From Sutterella massiliensis (GTDB lineage Bacteria > Pseudomonadota > Gammaproteobacteria > Burkholderiales > Burkholderiaceae_F): a stretch of DNA of 64,000 bases. Positions 9,201-18,307 of this stretch are shown in pieces. Under the pieces are notes generated by a model. It saw nothing but the letters and a program-made list of their open reading frames with translations. It searched no databases and had not been told where the DNA came from. The stretch lies in the NCBI RefSeq assembly GCF_016899755.1, contig NZ_JACJJC010000013.1:16738-80737 (forward strand), in the 5' to 3' direction. Position 1 is the first letter of the stretch. Each line of letters begins with the position of its first letter. A program made the position numbers and the translations under genes.

Positions 9201-12200
9201 TCGGCAGCACAGCCGAAAGTCCCGCGCGGGGTTCGTTGCCCGTCGCGTGGTAGGGGATGGCTGCGAGAACGGTGCCCGACGCATCGCGCACCGTGAGAAG
9301 CCAGTCGCCCGGGTGTTCGGTTTCGAGCGGCAGCATGAGTCGCCCGTTCGGATCGGTTTCGACCGCCGTTTCGGAGACGGCTTCCGAGACGGGACGATCG
9401 CGGTAGACGGGCTTCCCCGAGGCATCCGTCGCGAGTTCGGTGACGTAGCGGCGCTTGGCGAAAGAAACGGAAAGCTGCGCGTTTGCAACGGGCTCGGCGC
9501 TGCGGTCGATCAAAAGCATTTCCATCGTCGCCGCCTTGCCTGCGCGTAGCCCTGTGAGCGGCTGCGGCGTGTCGATCAGACGCCAGCCGAGCGCGGTTTC
9601 GGCGCGCGAAACGATGAAGGAGAGCGACTCGGTAACGGCGCGTCCGCCTTCGGCTTCAAAGCCTTCTAAAGAGACCTGCGCCTGCGCCCAGCCTTCGATC
9701 GGCGTTTCGGCAAGCGGCAGCGTCACGGCAGCCGTCCCCTTGGCATCGGTGCGTGCCGCGTCAAGGTCGCGCGATTCGGGCGAGCCGAGATAGGTTGTTC
9801 CCGCAATGAGGCCGGGAGCTTCAAACGTGTAGTCCTTCCAGTCGGGGAAGGTGAGTCCCAAGAGCGGCGTGACAAGGAGGCGCCCTTCGATGCGCCGGCC
9901 CGTCGCGCCCGCGCCGTAGAGGCTCGTGAGCTGCGTCTCGAGCGTGATGTCTTCGGGGGCGAGCCACGCGGCGTCGCGCTTATCTTTGGGAAGCTCGGCT
10001 TCAAGCGCGAGCGTCTCGGGGGCGAAGTCTTCGAGCACGACGGTCGTGCTCGCAATGACCGTGTCGGACCCCGGGAGCGCCGCGTCGCAGCGGATGCGTC
10101 CCGGAAGCTGCGTGCGAGGAATCTGCCAGTCGAGCGACAACAGCCCGTCGGCCGGCGCTTCAACCGTCTTCGTTTCGAGTGTTCGGCCCGCGTCGTCCGA
10201 GACGCGCAGCGTCACGGGCATGCCCGTCGAAACAGGCTTGCCGTCGGCGCGCTTCAGAACGGCCGCAAAGTGAACGGTTTCGCCCGAGCGGTAGACGCCT
10301 CGATCGGCAAAGACAAGCGCGGCGAGCGCTTCTTCGCCAGCACCGTCCGTGCGGCGACCTGCCGCATCAAAGCGCATGAACGGACTCACGTTGCTCTGGT
10401 CGGCGAGCGAGAGCCAGGCGAGATCTTTGAGTTTGGCGGAGAAGGGGGGATTCGAACCCTTTTGACCGTTCGCCGCCTCGGCCGTGCTTTTGACGGCTAC
10501 CGCAACGGGAAGACGCTCGCGGGTGAGGCCCGCGGTCGGACGGAAGTGTGCTCGGCCGTTCGCGTCCGTCTGAACGGTTTCGATCACGGTGCCGTTCGCG
10601 GCCAGAAGTTCTGCGGTGCGGCCTGCGGCTGGTTCGCCCGTTGCGAAGTCCGCGGCAAAAACGTCGATCGACGTGTCGGCCGCGCGCTTCACGATCAGCG
10701 CCGTGTTTGTGACAAGCACCTTCTTCATGGCGGTCACGACCGTGCGCTCAACGCCCTTTTCCTTGTCCGTACGAACGCCTTCGAGCGTCACCTGGAAGAT
10801 CCCCGCGCCCATGTCGGCGAGCGGCTTCTCGAGGTCGATCGTCGTGAAGCGCGCCGTCGCGGCGGTTGCGGGCGAGAGAGCGCCGAGTTCAATCGTACCC
10901 GAACCCGCTTCAACGAGGTTGTCTGCGCTCGGGTTCGAGAGAACGCGAAAGCCGGTTGATGCGAGTGCAAGAAAGTCGTCCTTGACGCGCGCAACGCGCC
11001 AGCGGATCTTCTCGAGCCCCGTGGCGGCCACCGAGAGCTTGCGCGTGCCCGCCATCGTGAGAACGTTGCCGGGCTGCAGGAAGTTGAGCGTGGCGTTCGC
11101 GGCCGGCAGCAGCAGTACCGTGCGCCAGTCTTCGTTCAAGGCAAACGTTTCGCCGGGCCCGAAGCCCTTCGGGAGCTTCCAGTAGAGGAACGTGCCTGCC
11201 GGCGCCTTGAGGCGAATCTTGATTTCATTCGTCGGAATCGTGATGGCCGCGTCTGCCGCACGCACGTCAATGCGCTTGGCGCGCGAGAGCACCTCGTCGT
11301 CAATGACGGGCGCCTGTCGCCAGTCGGTTTCGCTTGCCTGCGCGTCGGAGAGCTTCGCGGGGAGCGCATAGACTTCAAGCGCTTCGAGAAGCTTCTCGGG
11401 TGCGATCGAGAGCGTCGTGCGAAGCACCGCCTCGTATTCGAGGTCGAGCTTTTCGTCTCGAACGCTTGAGACGCGTGCCGATTCGACGCGGAACAGCGTG
11501 TCGATGCCCGGCAGACTCAGGTCGAGTCCGGCCGTCTCAAAGCCCTTCGGGACGGTGAAGCGGCCGTTCTTCTCATCGAATTTGGCGGCAACGCCCTTGA
11601 TCGTTGCCCGCACGGCGCCGGCGGTCTTCGGGAGCGCAAGGACCTTCACCTTGACGAAAACGCCGTCTCCGGCAGCGTTCCAAATGAATTCGGGCTTCTC
11701 AAGCCGCAGGCCTTCGCACTTCGACGTGTCGACGGCAAAGTTCTTCTCGATCGTCGCACGGTCGGGCGCCGTCGTGAACTGGTAGTCAAACGAGAGGTAG
11801 CGCATGCCGTCAACGGCCGGGTCAAGCCAGAATTCGCTGCGGCTTGCGTTGGCGGTGAGAGGCGGCGTCTCGACGTCAAGCCCCGAGGCGGCGAGCCGCA
11901 CGCGCAGCGGCATAGCCAGGTTCGCGAGCGAAACATGGAATTTCTTTCCGGCCGGCCATGCTTTTTCAGGGATGAAAGCGAGTGTTGACGGTCCGTACCA
12001 CTGCCAACGGCCTGCGACAGCAGGCGTGAGCTTAACGCCTGCGGCTTCTGCGCCGTAGCGACCGAGGTTGACGTTGCAGCGAACGGCCCAGTCGTCGCCG
12101 TAGAGCTTCCTGCAGGCTTTTTCGTCCGGCGCGAGGTAAATCATGAGGGGCGCTGTCGAAGAGGTCGGTGCCTGCGCTTCCGGAGCGAGTCGGATCGTTC

Positions 12201-12354
12201 CCGACTCTTGGGCGCGGGATGCCTCTTTCTGCGAACCTGCTGCAACTTCGGCGGCAGGTGCAGCGGAAAGCGCCTGAGAAGCGGTAAGTCCCATGATGCC
12301 GAGTGCGGAAAGGGCCGCAGCAAGCGGAAGTCGGTTGAAAAGCGCACGTGCCAT
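6223..12354 (-). CDS. Alpha-2-macroglobulin-like periplasmic protein lacking the thioester
   Basis: This 2043-residue protein belongs to the bacterial alpha-2-macroglobulin family, which traps proteases in the periplasm. It starts with a signal peptide (MARALFNRLPLAAALSALG...) without a lipobox Cys, so it is probably soluble. The N-terminal KACRKLYGDDWAVRCNVNLG block is typical of the family. MG-type repeats, a bait-like region and an all-helical TED-like domain follow. Where the family has P-Y-G-C-T/L-E-Q, this protein reads SPWALADETIAAALPL: Leu1533 replaces the thioester Cys and Glu1536 the Gln. It therefore cannot make the covalent trap and resembles the YfaS type. A Thr-rich run lies near residues 1800-1820. 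It is the first gene of an apparent operon with pbpC. Confidence 0.93.
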   Translation of the reverse strand: MARALFNRLPLAAALSALGIMGLTASQALSAAPAAEVAAGSQKEASRAQESGTIRLAPEAQAPTSSTAPLMIYLAPDEKACRKLYGDDWAVRCNVNLGRYGAEAAGVKLTPAVAGRWQWYGPSTLAFIPEKAWPAGKKFHVSLANLAMPLRVRLAASGLDVETPPLTANASRSEFWLDPAVDGMRYLSFDYQFTTAPDRATIEKNFAVDTSKCEGLRLEKPEFIWNAAGDGVFVKVKVLALPKTAGAVRATIKGVAAKFDEKNGRFTVPKGFETAGLDLSLPGIDTLFRVESARVSSVRDEKLDLEYEAVLRTTLSIAPEKLLEALEVYALPAKLSDAQASETDWRQAPVIDDEVLSRAKRIDVRAADAAITIPTNEIKIRLKAPAGTFLYWKLPKGFGPGETFALNEDWRTVLLLPAANATLNFLQPGNVLTMAGTRKLSVAATGLEKIRWRVARVKDDFLALASTGFRVLSNPSADNLVEAGSGTIELGALSPATAATARFTTIDLEKPLADMGAGIFQVTLEGVRTDKEKGVERTVVTAMKKVLVTNTALIVKRAADTSIDVFAADFATGEPAAGRTAELLAANGTVIETVQTDANGRAHFRPTAGLTRERLPVAVAVKSTAEAANGQKGSNPPFSAKLKDLAWLSLADQSNVSPFMRFDAAGRRTDGAGEEALAALVFADRGVYRSGETVHFAAVLKRADGKPVSTGMPVTLRVSDDAGRTLETKTVEAPADGLLSLDWQIPRTQLPGRIRCDAALPGSDTVIASTTVVLEDFAPETLALEAELPKDKRDAAWLAPEDITLETQLTSLYGAGATGRRIEGRLLVTPLLGLTFPDWKDYTFEAPGLIAGTTYLGSPESRDLDAARTDAKGTAAVTLPLAETPIEGWAQAQVSLEGFEAEGGRAVTESLSFIVSRAETALGWRLIDTPQPLTGLRAGKAATMEMLLIDRSAEPVANAQLSVSFAKRRYVTELATDASGKPVYRDRPVSEAVSETAVETDPNGRLMLPLETEHPGDWLLTVRDASGTVLAAIPYHATGNEPRAGLSAVLPSAEVRASTDRSAYEAGEKIAVSILSPFEGFGLLTLEADGVERAHWIKVRAGQNAADFEVPENFAGKGYLRLSLVRGQKDAGNYLGGYAEAVMPVTLNRKTHALGLTLEAPETNASPAAVPVTIKSETPARVFLWAVDDGILSLTNFRTPDPMRAILEDRALEVETRQVLDKLMPDASALGTLLPPFGGDFESAKIAAGSAMNNPFSRTAEASAVWWGGLVDVGPDPKTVMMTLPSGFNGKVRVMAAGASETRIGSASRETVVRAPLALDAMLPRAVAPGDRFRMAALVTPKDPIEGATGTLAITTPPAFGLSRVEFPLEFLDEGGARISGDFTAPKYPMTAAITFDARVNPEARADAAAGTQSNETQKTEEKPGEALHAERTIELSVRPAAILKTTLSGGRFGEAPAKTKATAKAAADKTATSQAAAAAAQAVATLAPDVRTLSLKGALYPFDEETALTVSRRPTALVANLADQFEPSPWALADETIAAALPLAYLASNPSDRAAYAAIFAGPEAKDPATLERFEEKILRDAQDKQAKALKAIRESLGHDGMRVFPWLEGNLFLTAWTADYLLSVASGDTAEALGGVPPELIRDVARRLRGLVEREPMTLDEARSCAYALWVLAREGTIVTGRMASLKALLEERFPEWKNDSTAVFLAGAAMTMRMRDEAMAFLEAGGGRISTARAGGDWSPELAAAMTATVFAQPDFRIHPRANFWKELMLEDLRAALSGGPLSPVYAAAAARAVVLNTNPLADAATAPTTTTTTTAAAGTAASTEQTSAAAAAPAMPELVCTERAKGFRGKADVFTKTTDAVKLVAPGCLAFEVRGPEGVALDDWFWSLRRQGYAVDPAEKPVRNGLSVSRRYLNAQGEAVDRFQTGELVTVSITLRGTAAQGPTRLTDVAVTDLLPGGFELADGPGVGPEGALSFMRAEDRMRFVAREVTADEATYVYRVRAVTPGVFTAPAVEAQSVLHPAVNGAGVASRITIEDALE

Positions 12355-12586
12355 TGACGAGCCTCCTTAGTTATGCCATGCGCGCGTGCCTCGCAGGGCA
12401 TTCGCGGGCGTCACGTCGTTTCCCGAAAGCTTAACCGTTCGGCGCCGAAGAATCATCGGAAGAGACGCCCAAGCCGTGTACGGTTACGTTTGCCAAGCGT
12501 TAATGAAAGTTACGGCGCGTCATTTGCGTCATTAGTGCGGAATTGCCGCTCATAAATTGGTATTCGTCTCGATTACCCGTTAAAGA
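12355..12586. other. Upstream region of the macroglobulin-pbpC operon
   Basis: No gene is visible. The stretch must hold the minus-strand promoter of the macroglobulin operon. A minus-strand GGAGG precedes its ATG (complement of 12361-12365). I could not pick a -35/-10 pair with confidence. Confidence 0.4.
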
Positions 12587-12846
12587 TCAAACGCTCCTTG
12601 ATGTCGGTAAGGTTGTGGAATTTGACGGGAAGCCGCCGGCAAGCGCCGTCGAAACAGTCGGTACCTCGAATCGACGTTGCCCGCCGAATGTACGGCAGGC
12701 GACCTTGATCAGGCCGCGTTGGGCCCAGTGCCTGATCGTATTAGGAGAAGCAACATAGTGCTTGGCGATAATGCCGATCGAGCAGAGCATAGAAGTCCCC
12801 CGTGATAGTGCTGAAAGACTTTTCTTCGACTAGTTAGCCCTTCAGA
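12587..12846 (-). pseudogene. Remnant of an IS607-type serine recombinase gene (tnpA), 5' end only
   Basis: On the minus strand an ATG at 12790 opens MLCSIGIIAKHYVASPNTIR, a MerR-like helix-turn-helix of the kind that begins IS607 resolvase-transposases (…SPxTIRxWxxRGxIK…RTFGGxRRF). The frame stops at 67 residues. The text after RRFE no longer looks like a recombinase and the catalytic domain is missing. The same sequence recurs at 63836-64000 with about ten differences over the 109 coding bases that can be compared. Similarity continues about 55 bases upstream, sharing GGGGGACTTCTATG. Here the helix-turn-helix departs from the usual GVSxxTxRRW pattern at several residues (HYVASPNTIRHW), so this copy is decayed. 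Confidence 0.65.
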
Positions 12847-12988
12847 TTTTTGGCAGAAGAGGTGTAGTAGATCCTCTTGAAATGTCGTTCGATACTTGAA
12901 AACAAAAAAAGTTGGTAATTCGCAACGTGGATGTTGAGGGTGTGGGATACAAACTAATTCGCAATGAAGACCGCTATACAACAAGGGT

Positions 12989-13017
12989 TTGATTTAATCT
13001 TTTTAGAGAATTACAAT
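12989..13017 (+). promoter_or_regulatory. Sigma-70-type promoter of the autotransporter gene
   Basis: TTGATT (12989-12994) and TACAAT (13012-13017) are separated by exactly 17 bases in an AT-rich tract unlike the surrounding DNA. Transcription would begin near 13024 and give a leader of about 158 bases before the ATG at 13182. Confidence 0.6.
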
Positions 13018-13031
13018 AAACATAAGTAGTA

Positions 13032-13079
13032 ACGCTCCCCTCCCTGTGGCAATCCGAATCTCTAGGCTGGTCGGAGCGT
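13032..13079 (+). promoter_or_regulatory. Leader hairpin upstream of the autotransporter
   Basis: ACGCTCC (13032-13038) pairs with GGAGCGT (13073-13079) across a 34-base loop, within the predicted 5' leader. CTTT follows. It could be a control structure or a weak attenuator. It does not match a riboswitch class I know. Confidence 0.35.
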
Positions 13080-13181
13080 CTTTGCCTGATGGGGCCGGCT
13101 GTTCATTTTTTTGTGAAACCAGTCGCTTTTCTTTTGGCGAAGACCGTCTCATACCTCAGAACACAAGTTTGGAGTTTCGGA

Positions 13182-16100
13182 ATGAATCAAAAATTCATTG
13201 GCTCGAAGACGATGATTGCCTTGGCCATCGCGTCCATGATGGCAGGTACGGCTTTCGCTCACGAAGATGGACAGCTGTCGGCTAAAACGAATACGGTTGT
13301 AGGCGCAGAAGAAGGCAAGACAAATGCCACGATCAACTACGCGAGTCAAGAAGCAGCAAAAGCCGAGTTGGAAAGTTTCGTCAACATCGTCGGCAATGTT
13401 GCAACCGTCAAGGATGCAGACGGACAGTTCGGTTCCGCCGGTACGGCCAATTTCACTATCGCCCACGTGACCGACGGCTGGGATAAGGATACGCCGGCCA
13501 TCGTCGTTTCCAATGGCACGTTGGAGGGCTTCACGGGACCAGACGTCAACACGAAGCATGCCGGTCTTCTTTTCACGATCGACGGCACGTCAGCGCTCAA
13601 GCTTTCTGGCATGAACGTAAAGGACAACAAAGCGGCAGAACCGCGCGGCATGGTTCGCGCGGAAAAGGGCGGCAAGCTTGATGTAGCCGATAGCACGTTC
13701 ACTGGGAACGAAGGCGTGCTCGGTGCGGCTTTGAGCTATTTCGAGGCGGAAGGATCGGTAGTGGACTCGCGCTTTGCCGGCAACAAGTCCGCTAGTCACG
13801 GCGGCGCTATGTACGTGACGGGCGGTAAGGTTGCGATCGAAAACGCGATCTTCACCGACAACGAGGCGGCCAAACAGGGCGGTGCGCTTCAGGTCTCTGG
13901 CGGCAATTTCGATACGACGCTTACGCTCAAAGACGTTGTGTTCTCCGGCAACAAGTCCACTATTTCGAAAAACGTCAGCACGAATTTGCACGCCGGCGGC
14001 GCACTCATGGTGAATGGCGGCGGCAGCTCGCGTACGAAGGTATCGGCCCAGAACATCGAATTCACAAACAACACGGTTGCCAGCGGCAATGGCGGCGCGC
14101 TTGCCGTCACCGGCGGCGGCGATTTTGACCTTAAGAGCGGCAGCTTTACGGGCAACCAAGCGAGCGGCGGCGGTGCCGTGGCTGTTTATCACGGCAACGC
14201 CTCCTTTACCGATGTTGATTTCCGCGACAACCGTTCGAACGGCTGGGGCGGCGCGGTGATGGTCGACGTTACTGGTTCGACCGTAGAATTTCGTGCCGCG
14301 GAAAAAGACGTGGTGGTTGCCGGCAATATGGCAGGGGACGCCGGTTCCTTCACCGGCAAGCTCTATGACGGTTACACGGGCGGCTTCCTGCACCTGAAGG
14401 GCGCCACGACAGCCGACTTTGATATTGCCGAAGGTCGCACGATGACGATTGGTCAGGCGGGCAGTGCCGCGACGCGCAACCTCGACTCGATCACGTCGAG
14501 CGATTCGTCTGCCGTCATCACCAAGACCGGTGAGGGCAGCCTCGTCATCAACTCCAACACGCAGGCTTTTGCAGGTAAGTTCAACGTCAGTGCCGGTTCC
14601 GTCGAAATGGCTACGGGCATTGGCGAATATCAGATTAAGCCGGATGCTCAAGCTGCGTTTACGGTTGCCGATCATGCCTCCGCTAAGATCGGCACGATCA
14701 CGGGTGGCAAGACGACCTACACGAACAATGGTGAACTTACGATCGACACGTTGCACTTCACGAAGGATCATGCTCTTGCCTTCACGAATAACGATGTACT
14801 GACGATTGGTGCCGTCGTTGTTGATGAAGATGCCAAGGCTGCAACCATCACGAACGGTAAAGAGGGCGAAGTGTATACGTCGTGGCGCAACCTCTTCACG
14901 GCCGACACTGAGGCCGACAGCGGCTACGTGAAGTCCGACTTCATGAACGCAATCGAAGGCGGCACGATCATCGAAACCGAATACGCGGGCGGTTACGATC
15001 TTGACGACCTGAAGAAGCTCAACACCGGTGACCAGAAATTCGCTTTTGAGAACGCGACGCTCAACAACAAGAAAGACGGTTCGCGCTACACCCTCGCTGA
15101 CGTTGAAGGCCTTCCGTATGTCAAGGCCACAGTTGACAATGCGGATGTTTCGGCGGAGGTAACCAAGACCACGGGCATTTCAGCCCTCAACTTTGCCCTG
15201 ACGGAGGCAGACAAGAACAAGGGTGTTTCCGTATCTGCTTCGAATGCCGTTCTTTCGATCGATGGCGACGTTTCCGGCAATTTGATTACGGGCGTTGCAG
15301 ACGACAAGGTGATTACCTTTAAGACGGAAAGCGGCAGCATCCTTCTCGGCGAATCCGACAAGGCGACGAAACTCGTCAACAACGTCGCTTTCGAGGGCGA
15401 CGTTACCGTGAACGGCAATTTGTCGGCTCAAAAGTCTGTTTCGATCGGTACGAAGGGGAATCTGCTGGTTGCCGAGGGCGCCCGCGTTAGCACCTTGGAT
15501 GGTGTATCGGTCTCTGACAGCGGCAAACTCAACATTGCCGGCAGCCTTTCGACGAAGTTCATCGAAAGTTTCGCCGACAACACCGATGATGCCGGCATCA
15601 ATGTTGCCGGCACCCTTGTCGTAACGGGGGTGAAGCCCGGCACAGCTGCCGCTGCACGCGCGACGCCGGAAGAGAATGCGACCTTCGAAAATGCGTTTGA
15701 CGGTTCCTGGCTGACAGGAGCCTTTGCCAAAACGCAGGGAGCGGTGATTGCTTTTGCCGAAAACGAATCGTCTCTGGCTGATATCCAAGCTTATTTCGGT
15801 GACAAAGTCGATGCGCACAAGATCCTTTACGTTGGCGGTCAGGTCAAACTTGCCGATGCGGGTCTCACGATTGCCGACGCGACGGCTGAGAACGAAAACG
15901 CAGATACGCTGATGGTGAATCTCGGTGCGGCAGCAACTCGCGCGGGTTTCAATGCAGAAGACGGCATTCTGAGTGGCGACGTTTCGTTCAATGCTGAGGG
16001 CGAAGGTTCGATGTCGCTCGTGTTCACGAACCTCACGCAGGCGGCGACCGTGCTCGATGAAAACGGTGTCCGTTATGTGAAGCTTGCTATGGGCATCACC

Positions 16101-17372
16101 AACAATGCCGGTCAGGCGCTTGACATCGATCTTGGCTCTCAGTACTACGATGTCACGAACGCGATCGACGGTACGAACGGTCGCGTTTACTTCAATGTGG
16201 ACGATGAGCTTGTCGATCGCAACCTCGGTGACTTTTGGGGTGTCGATACCGTCAAGCAGTCACTCGCCGGTGTGAACACCGATTCGAACAAGCTCGTGAG
16301 CCAGCTCGCTCGCGCCGAGTTCGATGGTGACGCGTTCGATCGTGCTTATGCTGAAGCCAATGGTATCGATGATCTCGCGGGGCTTACCGACGAAGCACTC
16401 GACGCTTATCAGGATACGAAGGCAGCTGCCGAAAACGGCTTCTATGACCGCCTTGCCAACGAAGCTTCGACGGTTGCCAACATGGCGGCTGCGGGTGGTG
16501 TCTACAACGTGATGCTCGACGCGATCGAACAGAATGCCAAGGTGCTCAATCGCCGCATGATGGTTGCCAACAGCATTGTTCGCGCCGAATCGGGCGTCAC
16601 GCCCTGGGTTGACGTCTTCGGTACGTGGAATACGGCCGATAGCCTTTATGGCAGCTCCGGCTACGAAGCCGATATCTACGGCGCTGCTCTCGGTGCCGAC
16701 TGGACGGCACCCTGCGGCGCGATCGTTGGCGCTGCCGTGACGGTCGGTACGGGCGACGCCAACAGCGTCGACGCTGCGACCAAGGTTGATAACGATGTCG
16801 ACTTCTACGGCTTCAGCATCTACAGTGCGCACCAGGTCGGCAACTTCAACGGCAAGATCGATATCGGCTACATGCGTACCGAAAACGATCTGAAGAGCTC
16901 GGTGATGGGTACGCGCTACAGCGAAGATCTTGATGCCGACGCCTTTACGGTGGGTTTGGGCGGTGAATACCTCGTCAACGCCGGCGCTTTCAACGTGGTG
17001 CCGCACGCGGGGCTGCGCTACACGCACCTCAAGGTGGACGATCTCTCGATCGATGTTTCGAACGAATCGATGAATGTCTTCCAGCTCCCCGTGGGCGTGA
17101 CCGTTTCCGGCACGTTTGAAACGGCCGGTATGAAGATGGCCCCGATGTTCGACCTCTCGTTCGTTCCGGCATTCGGCGACAAGGATGCCGTGGCGAAATT
17201 CGGCAATGCCGAAGAAGTGACGCGTGTTGTCGATACGACGCCTATTCAGGCGACTTTCGGTCTCAATGCGCAGGTCGATGCCTGGACCATCGGTGTCAAC
17301 TACGAGCTTGGCGTTGGTGGCGACGCTCGCCTCAACAATTCGTTCAACTTGAACGCTCGTTATACCTTCTAA
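13182..17372 (+). CDS. Large autotransporter (type Va) with PMP-like passenger repeats
   Basis: The start at 13182 has GGAG 7 bases upstream and gives a clean signal peptide, MNQKFIGSKTMIALAIASMM...AFA-HE. An in-frame ATG 93 bp earlier has no such support. Of 1396 residues, about 200-360 carry repeated GGA[LMV] and FxxN units (HGGAMYV, QGGALQV, FTDNEA, FSGNKS, GNGGALAV), the signature of the Chlamydia polymorphic outer-membrane repeats and related beta-helical adhesins. A long beta-helix-like passenger follows. The C-terminal ~270 residues (from about 1125, WVDVFGTWN...) form the beta-barrel translocator, ending in the aromatic Y-T-F. It likely displays an adhesin or other surface protein. 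It is monocistronic behind its own promoter. Confidence 0.93.
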   Translation: MNQKFIGSKTMIALAIASMMAGTAFAHEDGQLSAKTNTVVGAEEGKTNATINYASQEAAKAELESFVNIVGNVATVKDADGQFGSAGTANFTIAHVTDGWDKDTPAIVVSNGTLEGFTGPDVNTKHAGLLFTIDGTSALKLSGMNVKDNKAAEPRGMVRAEKGGKLDVADSTFTGNEGVLGAALSYFEAEGSVVDSRFAGNKSASHGGAMYVTGGKVAIENAIFTDNEAAKQGGALQVSGGNFDTTLTLKDVVFSGNKSTISKNVSTNLHAGGALMVNGGGSSRTKVSAQNIEFTNNTVASGNGGALAVTGGGDFDLKSGSFTGNQASGGGAVAVYHGNASFTDVDFRDNRSNGWGGAVMVDVTGSTVEFRAAEKDVVVAGNMAGDAGSFTGKLYDGYTGGFLHLKGATTADFDIAEGRTMTIGQAGSAATRNLDSITSSDSSAVITKTGEGSLVINSNTQAFAGKFNVSAGSVEMATGIGEYQIKPDAQAAFTVADHASAKIGTITGGKTTYTNNGELTIDTLHFTKDHALAFTNNDVLTIGAVVVDEDAKAATITNGKEGEVYTSWRNLFTADTEADSGYVKSDFMNAIEGGTIIETEYAGGYDLDDLKKLNTGDQKFAFENATLNNKKDGSRYTLADVEGLPYVKATVDNADVSAEVTKTTGISALNFALTEADKNKGVSVSASNAVLSIDGDVSGNLITGVADDKVITFKTESGSILLGESDKATKLVNNVAFEGDVTVNGNLSAQKSVSIGTKGNLLVAEGARVSTLDGVSVSDSGKLNIAGSLSTKFIESFADNTDDAGINVAGTLVVTGVKPGTAAAARATPEENATFENAFDGSWLTGAFAKTQGAVIAFAENESSLADIQAYFGDKVDAHKILYVGGQVKLADAGLTIADATAENENADTLMVNLGAAATRAGFNAEDGILSGDVSFNAEGEGSMSLVFTNLTQAATVLDENGVRYVKLAMGITNNAGQALDIDLGSQYYDVTNAIDGTNGRVYFNVDDELVDRNLGDFWGVDTVKQSLAGVNTDSNKLVSQLARAEFDGDAFDRAYAEANGIDDLAGLTDEALDAYQDTKAAAENGFYDRLANEASTVANMAAAGGVYNVMLDAIEQNAKVLNRRMMVANSIVRAESGVTPWVDVFGTWNTADSLYGSSGYEADIYGAALGADWTAPCGAIVGAAVTVGTGDANSVDAATKVDNDVDFYGFSIYSAHQVGNFNGKIDIGYMRTENDLKSSVMGTRYSEDLDADAFTVGLGGEYLVNAGAFNVVPHAGLRYTHLKVDDLSIDVSNESMNVFQLPVGVTVSGTFETAGMKMAPMFDLSFVPAFGDKDAVAKFGNAEEVTRVVDTTPIQATFGLNAQVDAWTIGVNYELGVGGDARLNNSFNLNARYTF

Positions 17373-17619
17373 ATCTCCATGTGTCGTGCGCTGGCGTGAT
17401 GCCTGCGCACGACCAGGACCTTAGGTTCGGGGCAAGAGCGGACAGCTGCTTGACTTGTCCGCTCCGAGCGCTTGCGACGGTTCGCTGCCTGTCAAGCGCT
17501 TGCCCGCATATATTCAAGCAAAGAGAAGCCCGTTTCCCGCCGAGTTTGGCGGAGTGCGGGCTTCAGCCTATCCAATCTGGCCTCCCCAAAAGGAGACCGC
17601 TTTCTTTGAGGGCCGATCC

Positions 17620-18126
17620 ATGGATGACCGCACCGTAAACCCGATTCTGCAGACGCAGAGTACGCTCGCTTTTGACTTCAACCGTGAGGAGGTGCTCAAA
17701 ATCGATGCCTGCGATGCCGTCTGCTCGACTCGGGCGAGCGCCGTCAACGGATCGACGCTCTCGCTCGAGTCGACGCCCGTGCGCGTCAAGGTGCGGCCTG
17801 CCGCTCGTATTCGCCCGAACTTTGCGTCCGAAGGCAAGCGCCGTGCGGCACTCGAACTCTTTGAAGCCGGAAAAGGCTACAAGACCGTAGCCGATGCGCT
17901 CGGGCTTTCCGTCAATACCGTGCGCGACTGGTCGCGCGCGTTTAAAAAAGGACGCTTCTCCGTGAAACTCTCAGCCAATCAATACAGATTTCCGACTGAA
18001 GTGCACGATCACGTGATCGCCGTTCGAGACCTGGGACTCTCTTGGCGAGAGGTTTCGAAAGCGACGGGCGTCTGCGTCTCGACGTGCCGGGCCTGGGTAC
18101 TCGCGAGAGATTGCGACAAGCACTGA
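17620..18126 (+). CDS. Orphan helix-turn-helix protein
   Basis: Reading from the ATG at 17620 (GAGGG 8 bases upstream) gives 168 residues. The first 60 have no recognised domain. Two helix-turn-helix units follow: AALELFEAGKGYKTVADALG...TVRDWSRAFKKG near 75-110, of the kind found in IS3/IS150-type transposase OrfA proteins, and LGLSWREVSKATGVCVSTCRAWV near 140-162. No catalytic domain follows, so it may be a domesticated transposase fragment or a small DNA-binding regulator. Its target is unknown. It sits between the autotransporter and convergent module A. Confidence 0.65.
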   Translation: MDDRTVNPILQTQSTLAFDFNREEVLKIDACDAVCSTRASAVNGSTLSLESTPVRVKVRPAARIRPNFASEGKRRAALELFEAGKGYKTVADALGLSVNTVRDWSRAFKKGRFSVKLSANQYRFPTEVHDHVIAVRDLGLSWREVSKATGVCVSTCRAWVLARDCDKH

Positions 18127-18139
18127 CAATAGGGACGCA

Positions 18140-18189
18140 AAAAAGAAAAAACTGCCGGCAGCCTTCGCTCGGGAAGGCTGCGCCGGCAG
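18140..18189 (-). terminator. Intrinsic terminator of reductase module A
   Basis: Inverted repeat CTGCCGGCAGCCTTC / GAAGGCTG-CG-CCGGCAG (18152-18189) is followed on the minus strand by a long T-rich run (complement of 18140-18151). This strong rho-independent terminator ends the minus-strand flavoprotein/cytochrome unit. Confidence 0.8.
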
Positions 18190-18307
18190 AAAGATCGGCA
18201 GGTTCCCCTGGACGCGCCAAAAGAGTTTGCGCGAACGCGTCCGAGGCTGAGGGACGGCTTTTGGGCGCAGGGAGGGTGCACTCAAAAGCCAATACAAGGC
18301 GCTTCGA

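Noticed and set aside
12682..12790. Reading the 67-codon MerR-like frame as a functional MerR regulator
   Set aside because: It has no effector domain, is altered in the helix-turn-helix consensus, and matches a second copy that looks like an IS607 recombinase start.
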